Assembly (NCBI GenBank): GCA_951230915.1
Contig: OX579635.1
Coordinates: 44,888,001 to 44,952,000, forward strand
Length of the DNA stretch: 64,000 nt
Reading direction: 5' to 3'
Origin: Antitrichia curtipendula
Lineage: Eukaryota; Streptophyta; Bryopsida; Hypnales; Leucodontaceae
The stretch's first letter is position 1, and each line of letters begins with the position of its first letter. The position numbers were made by a program, and so were the translations under genes. Of the stretch, positions 1 to 11,484 are shown one piece after another. The notes below the pieces were generated by a model. It was not told the origin of the DNA. It did not search any database and saw only the letters and a program-made list of their open reading frames with translations.

Positions 1-2
1 AG

Positions 3-518
3 ATGCCGTCAATTATATGGCGTCTCCGCAGCCATCCTTTCTTCCACTCCATCTACGCTTGCCCTCCCGTTCGCTACCCCGACGGTCGGATGTTCATTAA
101 GATTGGGGGGACCGAATGGGAACCTTATAGTAAATCCTCGCCTGAGGATTTTGTGGAATGGTTCCACAGTACCGAAGGGCGGCCAATTGAGACGAATGCC
201 TTGCATGAAGTGATTCTCCAGCTATTGCCGGAGACTTCGTTCAGGAGTTTTAGCAGAAAGCCGTGTATAGTCACCTACACCTCTCATAACTATCCTTACA
301 TTGCAGCAGTAGATCGTAATAAAAGTGCGAGCGAAGCGCAAGTGTTTGTATGCACGGGTGGATGTGGCGCAGCGGCCAAATCCTCTGATGAGATCGGTCG
401 CATTGGCGCTCTGCTCGTTGCTCACAGGACTTGGAACTATGACTTGGACCAGAATCTGTTCAAGCCTGTTTTCACTGCTACGACTGGCAAACTCGATGCC
501 AAGGTGATAGTACCGTAA
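3..518 (+). CDS. FAD-dependent oxidoreductase-like protein, C-terminal end (partial)
   Basis: The open frame runs from the window edge to a TAA at 516-518 (171 residues). The first two bases are 'ag', so base 3 may be the start of the last exon; the visible ATG need not be the true start. The C-terminal half resembles the D-amino-acid/sarcosine oxidase (DAO) fold: PCIVTYTSHNYPYIAAVDR near residues 86-104, then VFVCTGGCGAAAKSSDEIGRIGALLVA near 113-139. That fits the FAD-contacting segment and final helix of the family. The N-terminal part (PPVRYPDGRMFIKIGG) fits the substrate-domain strand that precedes it. No signal peptide or membrane segment can be judged because the N-terminus is missing. 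The next gene is about 1 kb downstream on the same strand. The family assignment is by motif recognition only; the substrate is unknown. Confidence 0.6.
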   Translation: MPSIIWRLRSHPFFHSIYACPPVRYPDGRMFIKIGGTEWEPYSKSSPEDFVEWFHSTEGRPIETNALHEVILQLLPETSFRSFSRKPCIVTYTSHNYPYIAAVDRNKSASEAQVFVCTGGCGAAAKSSDEIGRIGALLVAHRTWNYDLDQNLFKPVFTATTGKLDAKVIVP

Positions 519-1520
519 GCATCGCGCATTTGCCAGGTTCTAGGCAACTTGCACTTTCAAGTCCCTAAGTATCAGTTCACATCCGCCTGAGCACAACCCC
601 ACCGCTCCATTACCGTCCGACTAACTTACTTCAAATTCTGTGCTCATATTAGATCCACGTTCCAAACCTATACTGTACTAGGAGGCTGAAACTACTGTAC
701 TGTACATATCTGCTGTAACAAATTTAGTTGTTCAAACTCGTCTGAAGAGTTTTTTATATTCAAACTCAGCATTATATCAAGCATTTGTTCATGTCAATAA
801 TGATGCGACGTTGCAGCAAAGTCTCACACTTTGGAGACGATGGTATCTGTAAGCTTTGAGCATTGACAGAAGCACCGCCAATCCGTTTATCTTTTTTCAA
901 CAATGACCATTGATCGAACTACCGGCAACTTAATCTTGCGCAACTACATGTTGACGAAAATAATGCCACTAATCTGGCAGGATGACCTTTACAAAGCACA
1001 CATATGCAATTCAAATGGTACTAGATCATCAAGCTAATCGTCACCGTCTCAAAGAAATCTCTGTCGAAGTCAACTTTTATGCTTCGCAAATCCAGGGGAC
1101 CACAATTCTTCAGTAGACTGGTGACTCGGTACAGCGGTTGGCACAGATGATACGCAAGCTTCAGTTCGGTTCACATTCGAAGACGATATCTGAGGTGCAC
1201 GATGTCCGCCAGCATGCTTATGATGCGGAGAAGCCTGCAAAAGTTGAGAAAATATTTAATAGTTTTAAACATTTCTTCGACCCTGTAAGGCGAGGTCTAT
1301 GCTTGAAACTGTCATTTCAGCGCGTGGCTAGTCGTCTTCCAGTGTCGTCTCTACACAAAAGCGTGTGCAGACGCTGTGGTTTCTAAAGGAATGATACTTT
1401 TGATGCGCTTTTCATGTTGCTTTGCAGAAATAGGGTTGATACCTGTGACATTATCGAATATCGCTCATTTTCCTTCGTCTTAATCGTGTTCGGTGATTCC
1501 TCTGTGTGGATGTGGTAGCT
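519..1520. other. Intergenic region: 3' flank of the oxidoreductase gene and 5' flank of the permease gene
   Basis: About 1 kb with no convincing exon. Short open frames here (for example 1138-1386) begin at non-ATG codons and resemble no known family. It should hold the permease promoter and 5' leader. I see no strong TATA box at a fixed distance from 1521. Confidence 0.5.
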
Positions 1521-4500
1521 ATGGCGAACCCGTCCCCAGAGATCGAGTCCTTGATCCCGCACAAGGGGAGCCCGGACTTAGGAGATTATGGAGATGAGGA
1601 GCTTGGAACGTCAAATGCTGAATTCGGTCTTCGTCGGAGCTTGAGTCTTATTGATGGAATCAGGTGCGCAATCGTTTTGGTGCAATTTGTCGACCCACAG
1701 GAGAATTTTTCAAGGTCTGATTGGCGAGTATTCTAGTTATAGGAGGACTGAGGGCGGTGTTCCAAATGTGATGCAGCGTGCTTGTGGGAATTATTGTCGG
1801 AAGTGGTATCTTCGCATCGCCCGGCGTGGTGCTTCAAGATGCTGGCAGCGTAGGTTTAGGGCTCTTAGCTTGGGTCGCTGCGTCGTTCATGGCTCTCTGC
1901 TCGGCTCTTGGCTGCGCTGAACTCGGTGCTGCCATCCCCCAAGCTGGCGGCAATGCCGAATACTTCAGGGTTCGCTTTCCGTTCCTTGATTTTCGAGTTT
2001 TCGAGCATCAAGCTGCTTTTCCATTTGTCTGAGACTTCTGATTACCGCAAGTGGAGGGTTCTGCTCTAATTGGGGATCCATTTCATTGACCTCTGGTTTT
2101 TATAAAAATACTAGGGTTGAATATACTCCCGTATCACGCCTCTGCTTCGGAAACAGTGACCATGCAGTCGGACTGTCCTTGGGGTCTAATAATTTTTTAC
2201 AAGAATAGGAGTTTTGATCTGTTTTTCTAATACACTAGGGCCCTCTGTACCGTACCACTACTCTCCCATTTGTAGTAATATTTTGATTGATATGATCCAG
2301 TGACTTTATGTGCAGATTGCTTTTGGCGATGTTTGGGGCTTCGCATTTGTCTGGACAATGTTCTTTGTACTTACGAATGGAAGCTTGGCCATTGTAGCGA
2401 TCACATTTTCTCGCTACCTCGTTGCTGGCGTAAGTTAAAAAACTCAAACTAACCGTTGAGTTGGCTCCCCTATTGTCTTGCTGTGCAAAATAATGAATTT
2501 TACTGAACAGTTTACAGGAGTCACTACCCTGGAGGGCGATATGGACTCCGATCCTATAGTGAAAGCCGTGGCAATTGGATGCGTAGCTGTCCTTACCATT
2601 TGGAACTGCTTTGGTAAAATCATCTTGAACCAAGTCGCTAGGAAATAGATGGTGGACTCTCAATGTTAAGTTCATATTCGTTCGATTCGTAACTCCTTAT
2701 GATGAGTTAATGTTAAGTTTAATTCTAGTGTAATTTACCAAACAAGATTTGTTTTTGAATGTTTAATGTCAGTGTGACGTCACTATTTATCATTGACATT
2801 TTGATTTGATATTACATTGGAAACTATTAAACGCATATGAAGCCAACTCTAAGTTGACATTCATTTAACATTGTCTTAGTATTAATCCAATATTCTATTA
2901 GATGAACATTAACCTATCATTGATAACTTTGTGGAGATCTTTTGAGTTGTCCGTGTTCTTTTGCCTTTAGCCCTACCTTGAATCAGTACTCCCTCGCATG
3001 CCTGCGTTTCTTTCTTACCTATGTAGAGTTCTCGTTCATACCTTGCATGACTTTGAGTCGGCACCTTGTCTCTTTACACCAACTCGTTCTGAGTTTACTG
3101 ATTATTCGCTTGTTTTGTCAATATTCAGGGGTACATGTTGGTGCGCAACTTCAAAATTTTCTCAGCGTGATGAAGCTCTTGCTCGTTTCAATACTAGTCG
3201 TAGCCGCATCCTATTTTGTTTGGGGGAACCCACATGTGTTGGAGGAGAATTTTCACAAGCCATTTGAAGGAAGCGATTTCTCGGGCTTTGGCGGGAGCTG
3301 TGTGGCTGCTCTGTGGGCCTTCACTGGCTGGTTGGTCTAGGATTTTCACACTTGATCCTTCCATTTGATTTGTGGGCGTCTTCATATTAACTCCTAGCTT
3401 TATATCAGATATTTATACTAGTGAGTACTTATATCTTCTTCATGCTTGCTGTTAATACCAGAAGGGATGAATGAGACAGACCCGGTCAACGGTGAAAGTG
3501 CTAACTTAGTGAATTTTCGACTTCCACACATTATAGAGAGACAATTACAGTCAAATGGTTCAAACCAGTTCTGTTGTTCGAAGTTTGTCAGAAGGTGGAC
3601 CTTTGTCATCAATTACGTACATTGTGCTAGGTTCATCATAAGCGTTATGGGTATGTGAATTGTCTCACTTGATGCGCAGGGGTGATCTCGTATTCCTGAC
3701 AGAAGAGCTGAAAGATCCTGGGCGAAACATTCCACGCGGTACAGTGGGCGGCATCCTAATTGTGGTGGTCATTTACGTAGGTCTTTTCTTAATCACAAGT
3801 TTCTTTGCACGATAAACGAGCTAGACCATTCTGCTTGCATTGCTTCTGTATTCAATATGCTTCGAAATGAGAAAGTCAGTAATAGGTAGAAAAAGATTGG
3901 AATGAGACTCTTTATGCATAAACCCTCATTTCTGCCATGTTCCGCCTTGATTCTGCTAGAGCATTTGGAAAGATTTCCTCCGTTCCTATCCTTTGGAGCA
4001 GTGGTATTTGAGTTGCACACGATCCACCTCTCTTTGTTAGCACCTACAAGCTTCTGTGCAAGAGTTTTCAGAGTTGTTCAAGCTTGGGAGCTACCATTAT
4101 GTGAACTTAATCAGGTAGTATCATTTTGGCCATCCTAGAAATTTTGGACACAGTCTAGTGAAAGACGCTAATGTTGTCTATGTTGTCAAAATGTGGCAGC
4201 TGGTACTGAATGTGATCTTCCTCTGCATCCTTCCTGCTGCAGGCAAGTAGCTGTCACCCTCCAGTTTGATCCTCTTGAGTCTGGTTATTGTATTCTCCCT
4301 CTGTCCCGAAATAAAGTCTGGCTAGGTTAGTGCATGAGTAGCTCCTATTTTCAAAGGATTGTGTAGTTATAGTAAGCTTCTACTAAACCCCACTACGCAT
4401 GAAAGAATTGAAGTCAACAGTGAAGCGGCAAAGCAGCGCATGTTGAAAACAAGCAACAAAATCGACAAATTTTTTCCCTTTTGGGAATTGCTCCAATAGT

Positions 4501-7103
4501 ATTTATTTTGATCATTCTCCAAGCAACATTGGTGCAGTGATGTCCATTGACGTCCTTTGTATTCAATTCCGACAATGTCGTGTGATTCAAGTCCAAGAAA
4601 TTTTCAACAAGAGATTTGTTAGTAGCAATTTTTGTATAGTTGTGGGTTGAATTCTTTGCCTTTGGTTGGTTAGAGGTTGAGTTTTGATTCCGGCTTTGCA
4701 AGGATCGAATTTTTGAATTGCGATATAGTCTCTGGAGCGTAGTATCCTCGAATTCTTTTGCTTCGGGGTGTTTGAACTAGCTTTAGCTTCACTTGTTGTC
4801 CATCAAGTACATCAAGTTGTAGAGAGCCAATTTCGAATCTAATTTTGGACAAGTATATTTGGAAACCCGAGATTTATTTCAGGACGGAGGGAGTAGATGA
4901 TAGTACCTTGCAAGTAGTTACAGCTTGTGGGTTTTATGTAACTTCCATATTGACCTGAATCTAAAGTTTGCCGTGGAATTCTCTTGAAAGGTCGATGATT
5001 CACATGAAATTGTTGTCATGATAGTGGTGAAGACATCAGGAGTTGTTGCCATTGACGCCATCAACGCAGCTCTGGGACCTTGGGCAGGACCCTATATGTC
5101 CATACTTGTTGCTATCTCCATTTTAGGCTCTGCTAATGGCATCGTCATCTGTGGTGCTCGTTACCTGGTAATGAACCCCTCTAATCTTTCCGTTTCATGG
5201 AAATTGGACACAAGGGAATTTCCAAGTTTGGTATGGAGGCTTCTTAGGTTCATTTTTTTCTCCTATAACCATGTACGTTAAGTTCTGGATGCAGCTCTGG
5301 AACTCAGGAGTTCTAGTTTCTGATGGACCCTGTTCTTTGCAAGCGAAATTCTTTTTAAGGATCTGTCTAACAATGGCTTGCTTATATTTTGTCATCTGTC
5401 TAATCTTGTAATCCTTCATCTTCTAATGAAATTGTTTTTGAATGTCGTTTATCCTTAATATTCGGCTCTGAAATATACAGGAGCACTTTTCCCTGTGTCC
5501 CATGTTGAATCTAATTGCCGAAACTTGTTGCTTTTTAAGAAGCGGAAAGATCTTATCACATCCTTTCATGTGCAGTATGCTGCGGCTAGGCAGGGCCATA
5601 TTTTCAAGAGAATTGGAGCTGTTGGTGCACATAGCCGCGCCCCATATGTCGCGCATCTTGTTCAGGTTTGACAGTTCGTTATCCCATGGTTAAAATCTGT
5701 TACCTCATCTGATATGATGGCAAGAATTCTCCGAAATCTTTTAACGGATGTTTCAATATGCCTTGTGCAGGGGTCCTGGTGCATATTTCTATTGCTGCAA
5801 TCCAGCAATTTCGTTAAGGTATGTAATACACATGCTATGAAAAAATGGTCTGGGGCAGAAGCTCACAACATTCAATAGTTTAAATGGGCTCTTTGGTCAT
5901 TGTTTGAATGCTCATTATTGTAGACAGTTGACAATGGATGTTTATGGTAAATAGATGTTATTTGGCGTTGTAATTTGCTAGAACATGGAAATGAACTTGA
6001 TTTGAGCAATTTAGTTTATAGAAATTAGATATTTGTTGCACAGATTGATGTGCAACGATCAACAGAAGTGTCGAGGAGAAAACGCGATGAGTTGTAGTAA
6101 CTCTAAAGAACCAAGATTTGATGGTTTTAGTATGACCAATTTGACTGATGATGTTGTGATAATATAATTTAAACAGGGTCTAATATTGTATCAGCAGAAT
6201 CAGGGAACAATATTACATGTGTTGGTCAAATAAATGAATAAAGTTAAACAAAAGAAAGTTCCCATATGAACCATTCGAAAATGCTGAAAATCTTGAGCCC
6301 CAATTTGGCACTTTTGGTCCTTTGAAGTACATGTTCATGTAGAGCCTCGTTTGTGTTCTAAAATTAGTAGAATTGTCCAATGTCATTCGACATTGACGCG
6401 AAGTTCGTAGAGAGTGCAAAATATTCTGTGATTCCAGCCTGAGCACTACATTATTCTGAGGATGAAGTGTGGTGCTTATTGTGTGCAGTTGGTCAGCTTC
6501 TTTGGCGTGTCATCATTCCTTTTCTTTGGTCTCACAGGTGCAGCTCAAATAAAGATACGGCGAGATCTGCCCAATTTACACCGACCATATACCGTGGCTT
6601 TCTATCCTTACGCCCCGCTCATAGTCATTGGCTTTTCCTCGTAAGTCGTTCCTTTTCCAATATATGCTATGAATAACAATTTGGCTCATTGTTGAGGTTA
6701 GATCGGCTTTCAACACAAGGTAAAACCATCTCCGGTACGTGAGTATTCATTGCAACTGGTGCTTGATTTTCGCTTCCGTATTTTTTTGCTTCCGTAAGAG
6801 TCGTGCAAATCTTTGCTATTGGTGAGGCTTCAAAAGCTAAGTTTGCATGTTTATCACTAAGGAAACTTGGACCCACAATTTGCCTATATCTCTTGAACTG
6901 CTCTTCCTTCATTGATGAGAGACGTGCCAATCGATTTTTGTGTGTTTATTTAATTATCTGATTGCTGAACTCACTGGTTGTTGATGTTTTACAGGTACTT
7001 GGTAGCTTCAGCGCTGGTGGCCCAACCTTTAGCAACAAGTTTGTCCTTGGGGTTCGTTATCAGTTCATTCCCTGTCTACTATCTTTTTATCAGACAACCT
7101 TAG
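1521..7103 (+). CDS. LAT-type (SLC7-like) amino acid permease, 12 exons, 478 aa
   Basis: Exons: 1521-1663, 1777-1969, 2316-2429, 2511-2613, 3129-3330, 3680-3776, 4200-4242, 5025-5167, 5576-5665, 5771-5818, 6489-6640, 6995-7103. They sum to 1437 nt with phases matching at every junction and stop TAG at 7101. The product is a ~12-helix plasma- or endo-membrane transporter of the APC superfamily. Family marks: VGIIVGSGIFASPG at ~51-64 (unwound helix 1 with GSGIF, substrate binding), AELGAAIPQAGG at ~96-107, FTGWGDLVFLTEELKDPGRN at ~249-268, ALGPWAGP and SILGSANG at ~314-336, and a C-terminal FPVYYLF. Length fits LAT/b(0,+)-type transporters (~470-530). Start: ATG 1521 is the first ATG in frame; an upstream GTG-led extension is not used. 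Exon 7 is only 43 nt and its donor is GC. Substrate is likely neutral or cationic amino acids, by family. No accessory heavy-chain partner is visible here. Confidence 0.88.
4243..4248 (+). other. GC splice donor of permease intron 7
   Basis: Exon 7 ends ...GCTGCAG at 4242 and the intron begins GCAAGT, the usual context for a GC-AG intron. Reading on in frame gives GGC AAG TAG, a stop. Joining to the TAG acceptor at 5022-5024 keeps phase and gives ILPAAVVKTSGVVAIDAI. An alternative acceptor at 5038-5040 (TCAG) also keeps phase but drops five residues. Confidence 0.7.
4295..4893. mobile_element. Stowaway-like (Tc1/mariner) MITE inside permease intron 7
   Basis: The left end reads CTCCCTCTGTCCCGAAATAA. 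The right end is its reverse complement with a few changes (CTCCCTCCGTCCTGAAATAA), the classic plant Stowaway terminus. TA follows the right end; the left flank is TT, one step from the expected TA. At about 600 bp it is long for a MITE. Two short minus-strand open frames inside (4414-4701, 4670-4852) do not look like a mariner transposase. It starts about 50 bp after the GC donor. Confidence 0.75.
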
Positions 7104-7220
7104 ATTCAATCAACCCTTGTACATATGCAAAGGAGGTTAAACTATCACAAATTGCCTTAGAACTAACACAGATTTTTGTACTGCCCACACAAATTCTCAA
7201 TAAGTTACATAGTTGCTGAA

Positions 7221-7226
7221 AATAAA
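7221..7226 (+). promoter_or_regulatory. Candidate poly(A) signal of the permease gene
   Basis: AATAAA, 118 nt after the TAG stop. In such A+T-rich DNA the hexamer is common, so position is the main support. Confidence 0.35.
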
Positions 7227-7439
7227 TTGCTAACAATTGCTAAATTATCACACTAACTCTGCTCCCACTTTCGTAGTTCACCATCACCAATATGCTGCAC
7301 AAATAAGGAAATTTCTCATTATACTGCTTTTTGTGAACACATTTTGGCTTTAGGGTCATTTAAGGAGTTAAAAAGTGAAGTTCCAACGTTGTCTTCATAC
7401 ATAAGTCACGATGTTCGCTACTATGGTTGATAGACTGTT

Positions 7440-8620
7440 AAAACCAATTCCAATCTTTGGGCTAGGAGTCAATAAGGTAAGACAGCCCATTGCGGTCAGA
7501 ATTAGGAGTTTGCCCTAATGCTATTGCTGATTTATTTTTTCTTAAATTCCCACATAAAGACAAGTGTGAAACAGTGAGAGCAATTGAAATTATATTTTTT
7601 TGATAAAGTATGAATTTGCTATGAATTTTGAAGTGTGTTGCCCAAAAGAGTTTCTAGACTATCTTCAAACCAACAAAAGTTGTATCTATAATGCTCATCT
7701 TACTCACCTAAAGCAATTGTATTATTTCCTAATGTGGAAGACCTAAAATAATCACTTCCTACAAATAATTTACTCTAAAAAGTTAGAAGTTCCTATTGAA
7801 GTCATTGACTGGAAGGCCTAAAAAAAATCACTTCAAAAGTTGTATTGATAATGGAATTGGTCTCAAGTTTCTAAAAAAAATTACTAAAAAGTTGAAAGTT
7901 CTTATTGAAGTCACTAATTACTCCATTATTGTCACCAAAGACATTGATCTTGGTCCAACTCTCATTTATTGAAAAAATACTATAAAAAGGTCATTCCTTA
8001 GCTATCTATGAAGGATCTTTTGACCTTAATGGGTTGTTCTACCTTATTTGTATCATATTTTGTTGGAGTCTTTATTGTCTATGTACAAAGGATTATATAT
8101 AATAGTGAGACAAGTGAAGTACAAGTGGTTTTTGTCTTTATTTTTAATAAAAATGTAAACGTGATGCATTTTTTTATTCAAAGAGTAAGAATGGTTACTA
8201 TCACTTTATTTCCAAATGGGGAGGTGTACAAAGCGTACATTGTCCCTACATTGGAATTGTGTAAGCTTGACAATTCCTATATCAAACACATCTTAATACA
8301 TTTGTATAAAACATATTTGTAGAAGATGGTTTATCTCTAAACTACTATGAGGATTTCAAACAAATATAAAAAACAAACTCCAACAATGTATATGATAGAT
8401 TGTTGTATGCCAATAGATAAAAATCTAAAAAATAAATGCCTCAAATTGCAACAATGTTAGATGTGAGTACAAAGATGTGTGCTTACAAGCTTTGAACTTG
8501 GTTGTAGATATATATCTACAACCACTTAAAAGTGTTTATAACATATGTACCTGTAATATGGGTACTTATAATCATAGAAGATGTATAATATAAAATCTGA
8601 GGCTCATGGATTTTGTCAAG
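7440..8620. repeat. Dispersed repeat, inverted relative to 38730-39400
   Basis: Blocks 7440-8040 and 8480-8620 match, in reverse complement, blocks within 38730-39400, but in rearranged order. Shared text includes GAAGTTCCTA and CTCCATTA. The 104-residue frame at 8008-8322 lies inside and resembles no known protein; I do not call it a gene. Confidence 0.5.
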
Positions 8621-9675
8621 TGAAGTGACATTAGGGCCACTCCACATCAACTTATTGTGTTAGATGGACTTTCATTGGAGTTCATTTTAATTTTGGATAA
8701 GTTTCATTCTAGTTTCAGAATTTATTCATCTTGGGGTTTGAGTATTTAAATGGAGAGAGCTCCTTGACTTGACATTGTTATCAAATCAAGTTTTGTGAGT
8801 GTTTTTGGAGAGAATTATATGTTTATGCTTTGCTTGGAGATGATAATTTGTCATTTAATAAAGTCTTCACTTTTCTTCTTTTACGCTTATACTCTTGTAT
8901 ACTCCCTTCGTAGAGTGAGAGACACTTAACTTTGTGTGTAGAGATTCTATATTTTATTGCTCAAGGGTGAGTTTGTTATACATTCTAACTTAGTTTTTTA
9001 TTACATATTTGATGTTAGTTGCGACACTCAATCTATTGTGTGCCACAATCTTTGTTTACATGACAACTTATAGATTCTATGCTCACATATAAACGCTCCC
9101 TCTCAAAATATAAAGTCTACTTCATATAACTTTATCATTTAGTATTCAAATTCATTAACTCAAATTTTAAATGACTTGTTATATCATATTTTTTGTCCAT
9201 AATTTCTAAAAAAATGTATATTTATGTATACTATGAGCATGGTATTACAAGGTCAAGAGTATATAGGTGGAATTTGATATAAAAGTCATAGCAATGAATA
9301 TTTCTAATATTTGAATGTTTCTATATTTTTTTCCATTTATTCTTGCATCTAATGTAGAAATTTTTAGTTAATTACATTTGATTTAATCATCTTAATAAAT
9401 ACCAAGTTTCACTCATCCTTAAATATAAAATTATAACAATTTTGTCTTTTTAAGAAAATTTCTTCACTCCTAAGAAATGTGTAGAAAATGTGTGAGTTTC
9501 AAAAAGTCTAAGTAGGAAATAAGATTATTAATACAGATAGAATTTTCAATCATTTTTGTAACATCAAATTATAAAAGGGCATATAATAAAGAGATTGATT
9601 TATATAGAGTAATCATCTTTTTCATTTTATTGAAATTATTGAAATACCATGTAAAATTTTTTTATCCATAAGTCC
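8621..9675. other. A+T-rich stretch with an LTR-like segment
   Basis: 8640-9040 has the composition of a plant LTR (a GTATTTAAAT TATA-like box near 8743, AATAAAG near 8858). I find no second LTR, primer site or polyprotein, so this is only a possible solo LTR. A Stowaway-like terminus (CTCCCTCTCAAAATATAAAG) starts near 9097 with no partner end. The rest shows nothing. Confidence 0.25.
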
Positions 9676-10145
9676 CAATGTTTTTTTAATCAAAAACCAC
9701 TCAAAACTATCATTTCTATTGAAAAGAGCAAAAAAAATAAATTATTTTTATTATTTTATGTTTTGTACATTTAACAATTGGATCTTGGACCATACTAGCA
9801 TAAAAGTGTACAAAAAAACTTTTAGAAACTTTGACCATATAGATTGCAAGATATTTGCATTTAAAGTGAAGAAAATGAGTTGTTTTGTACCTTGCATGAT
9901 TAGATTATAAGTCTTTGAATCTTCTTAGCTTAAAATTTTTGTAATAGATATTTTGATTTTAAAAATAAATTATGTTGAAGAATTAAATTGAGAGTCTAGG
10001 GAAAAAGTTCAAAAAACAACAACTTGATTTTCATTCTTAAAGAAAATTGTTAAGTGGAAATAAATATGAGATTGAAGGAAAAACTAGATTATTAATAGCT
10101 CTAAGATGGAATTGAACACACTAATCCCAATAAGGAATTTTTTCT
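9676..10145 (+). repeat. Degenerate copy of the CCCCTAAAG dispersed family
   Basis: Follows the order seen in the copies at 53478, 56481 and 62514: ACCACTCAAAACT, TTTCTATTG, GGATCTTG, then AGATTGCAAGATATTTGC. The ends have decayed (left end reads ATAAGTCCC). Confidence 0.55.
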
Positions 10146-11085
10146 AACTAGCAAATTAACCTCAAAGGTGGGCATTGGCAAAAATCGTAGAAACTATCTC
10201 TGATAAAAAAAATAGGATCTAATATATTCATTGTTGATAAATTTTGCAAAGAAAGTACACGTAATATACATTGCTTTAAAATTGTGAAACATGGTTATAA
10301 GTAATATAGCATTAGATATAATATCAAATAATTATATAATTGGTACATATAAAATACCATGGAAAAAGGGGTATAGAAATTGAAAAGGAGACTCCGCTAA
10401 CAACTGGCTCTCACTAATTCTCAATGGATGAAAAGAAGGCATTTTCTTTTATCAAAAATCAATAGATGGATGATTGGGGAGGCATGCTTCAACATCACGG
10501 AATCTTAGGGTATTTAATGCCAGTATCATATCCACTATTGATTTTTACATTGGTGGTCTTATGGACATTGTCGTTGCTGATTTGTGATTCATGAATCAAG
10601 GTTCTTGTTTCATTACATGTTTTTTGAAGGGTCTAGAGGGCCGTTTCAGGCTTGTTCCCATCCCTATGAGCCAACCAACAATGGTCAGAATATAAAATAA
10701 TAATAAAATAAGATTTTAATTTTAATTTTTTTAATTTTTAATTTTTATTATTATTAATATCAGACATGGCAATCGCTTCACCACGTTGACCTGCTGTTGC
10801 ACTGCTGTTGCAGCGGAGTTTCCATAGTCTAAAAACTTTAGTGAACTCACAGCCCTCCATAGTAATAAAATCTCATGTAATGCCAACATTGTAGTCACGG
10901 AAGTGAGTGCTGTAGTTACTCGTTGTGATCTTTTTCTTCTGCTGTTTCGATTCCGTTTGTTTTCAGAAATGTGTAGCATGGTCTGCTATTAAGGTTTAGG
11001 TACCACCAAGGCGATTCAAGTTTCTGGGCAGATCCTCGTTCTTGAACTTTAGGGTTTCAGGTCTTTTTAGTTTTCTTAAATCCCT
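10146..11085. other. A+T-rich to mixed-composition stretch without a supported gene
   Basis: Composition becomes more balanced from about 10400. Short frames such as 10731-10979 (-) have no recognisable domain. No RNA gene seen. Confidence 0.4.
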
Positions 11086-11484
11086 GTGAGTGCGTTTGAG
11101 TCTTGCTTTGGACGTTGGAAGTCGTTGCTTTCGGGTTTAAGTGGGATCCAAGAAGTTGGTGTTCAAATTTTGTGGAATGACTACACGGTGCAGACTGCCG
11201 GCCACCATGAGGGTGAAGATCTATTTCCATGGTGTTCAACGGAGGAGCTCATGAAGACTTCTTTTGACAAGAACTACGCGTTGTTTGTGAACTCACGGGA
11301 GTTTCCATCCCTGCTAGTTGATGAGAAGCTCCATCTCCATGTACTGGATACTTTATTGGATGGGAAATTGGGAGAGTTGCGTGAAATCTTGTAGGCCTTT
11401 GGGATTGTGAGCATGGACATCACACACCATGGCTACTTGGAGACATCGGAGCAGAAGTGGATCTCTCCTGCACACCATCCAAGA
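11086..11484 (+). pseudogene. Coding-like relic, unrecognised
   Basis: A balanced-composition frame from 11086 to a TAG at 11392-11394 continues in the same frame for another ~29 codons (AFGIVSMDITHHGYLETSEQ) to 11484. The track-type start at 11086 is not an ATG. Residue usage (MKTSFDKNYALFVNSREFPS, LLVDEKLHLHVLDTLLDG) looks protein-like rather than random A+T translation. I do not recognise the family. The internal stop suggests a decayed exon or captured gene fragment. It could also be chance. Confidence 0.25.

Noticed and set aside
1138..1386. 82-residue frame upstream of the permease
   Set aside because: No ATG start, no known domain, and it lies where the promoter/leader is expected.
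1506..1520. Five-codon upstream extension of the permease frame
   Set aside because: It begins with GTG; ATG 1521 is the first proper start in frame and gives an N-terminus of normal family length.
8008..8322. 104-residue hydrophobic frame
   Set aside because: Inside a dispersed repeat, A+T-driven composition, no family resemblance.
8640..9040. Complete LTR retrotransposon
   Set aside because: LTR-like composition only; no second LTR, primer-binding site, gag or pol in the window.
9097..9125. Second-end search for a Stowaway element
   Set aside because: Only one terminus (CTCCCTCTCAAAATATAAAG) is visible; no inverted partner found, so not called as an element.
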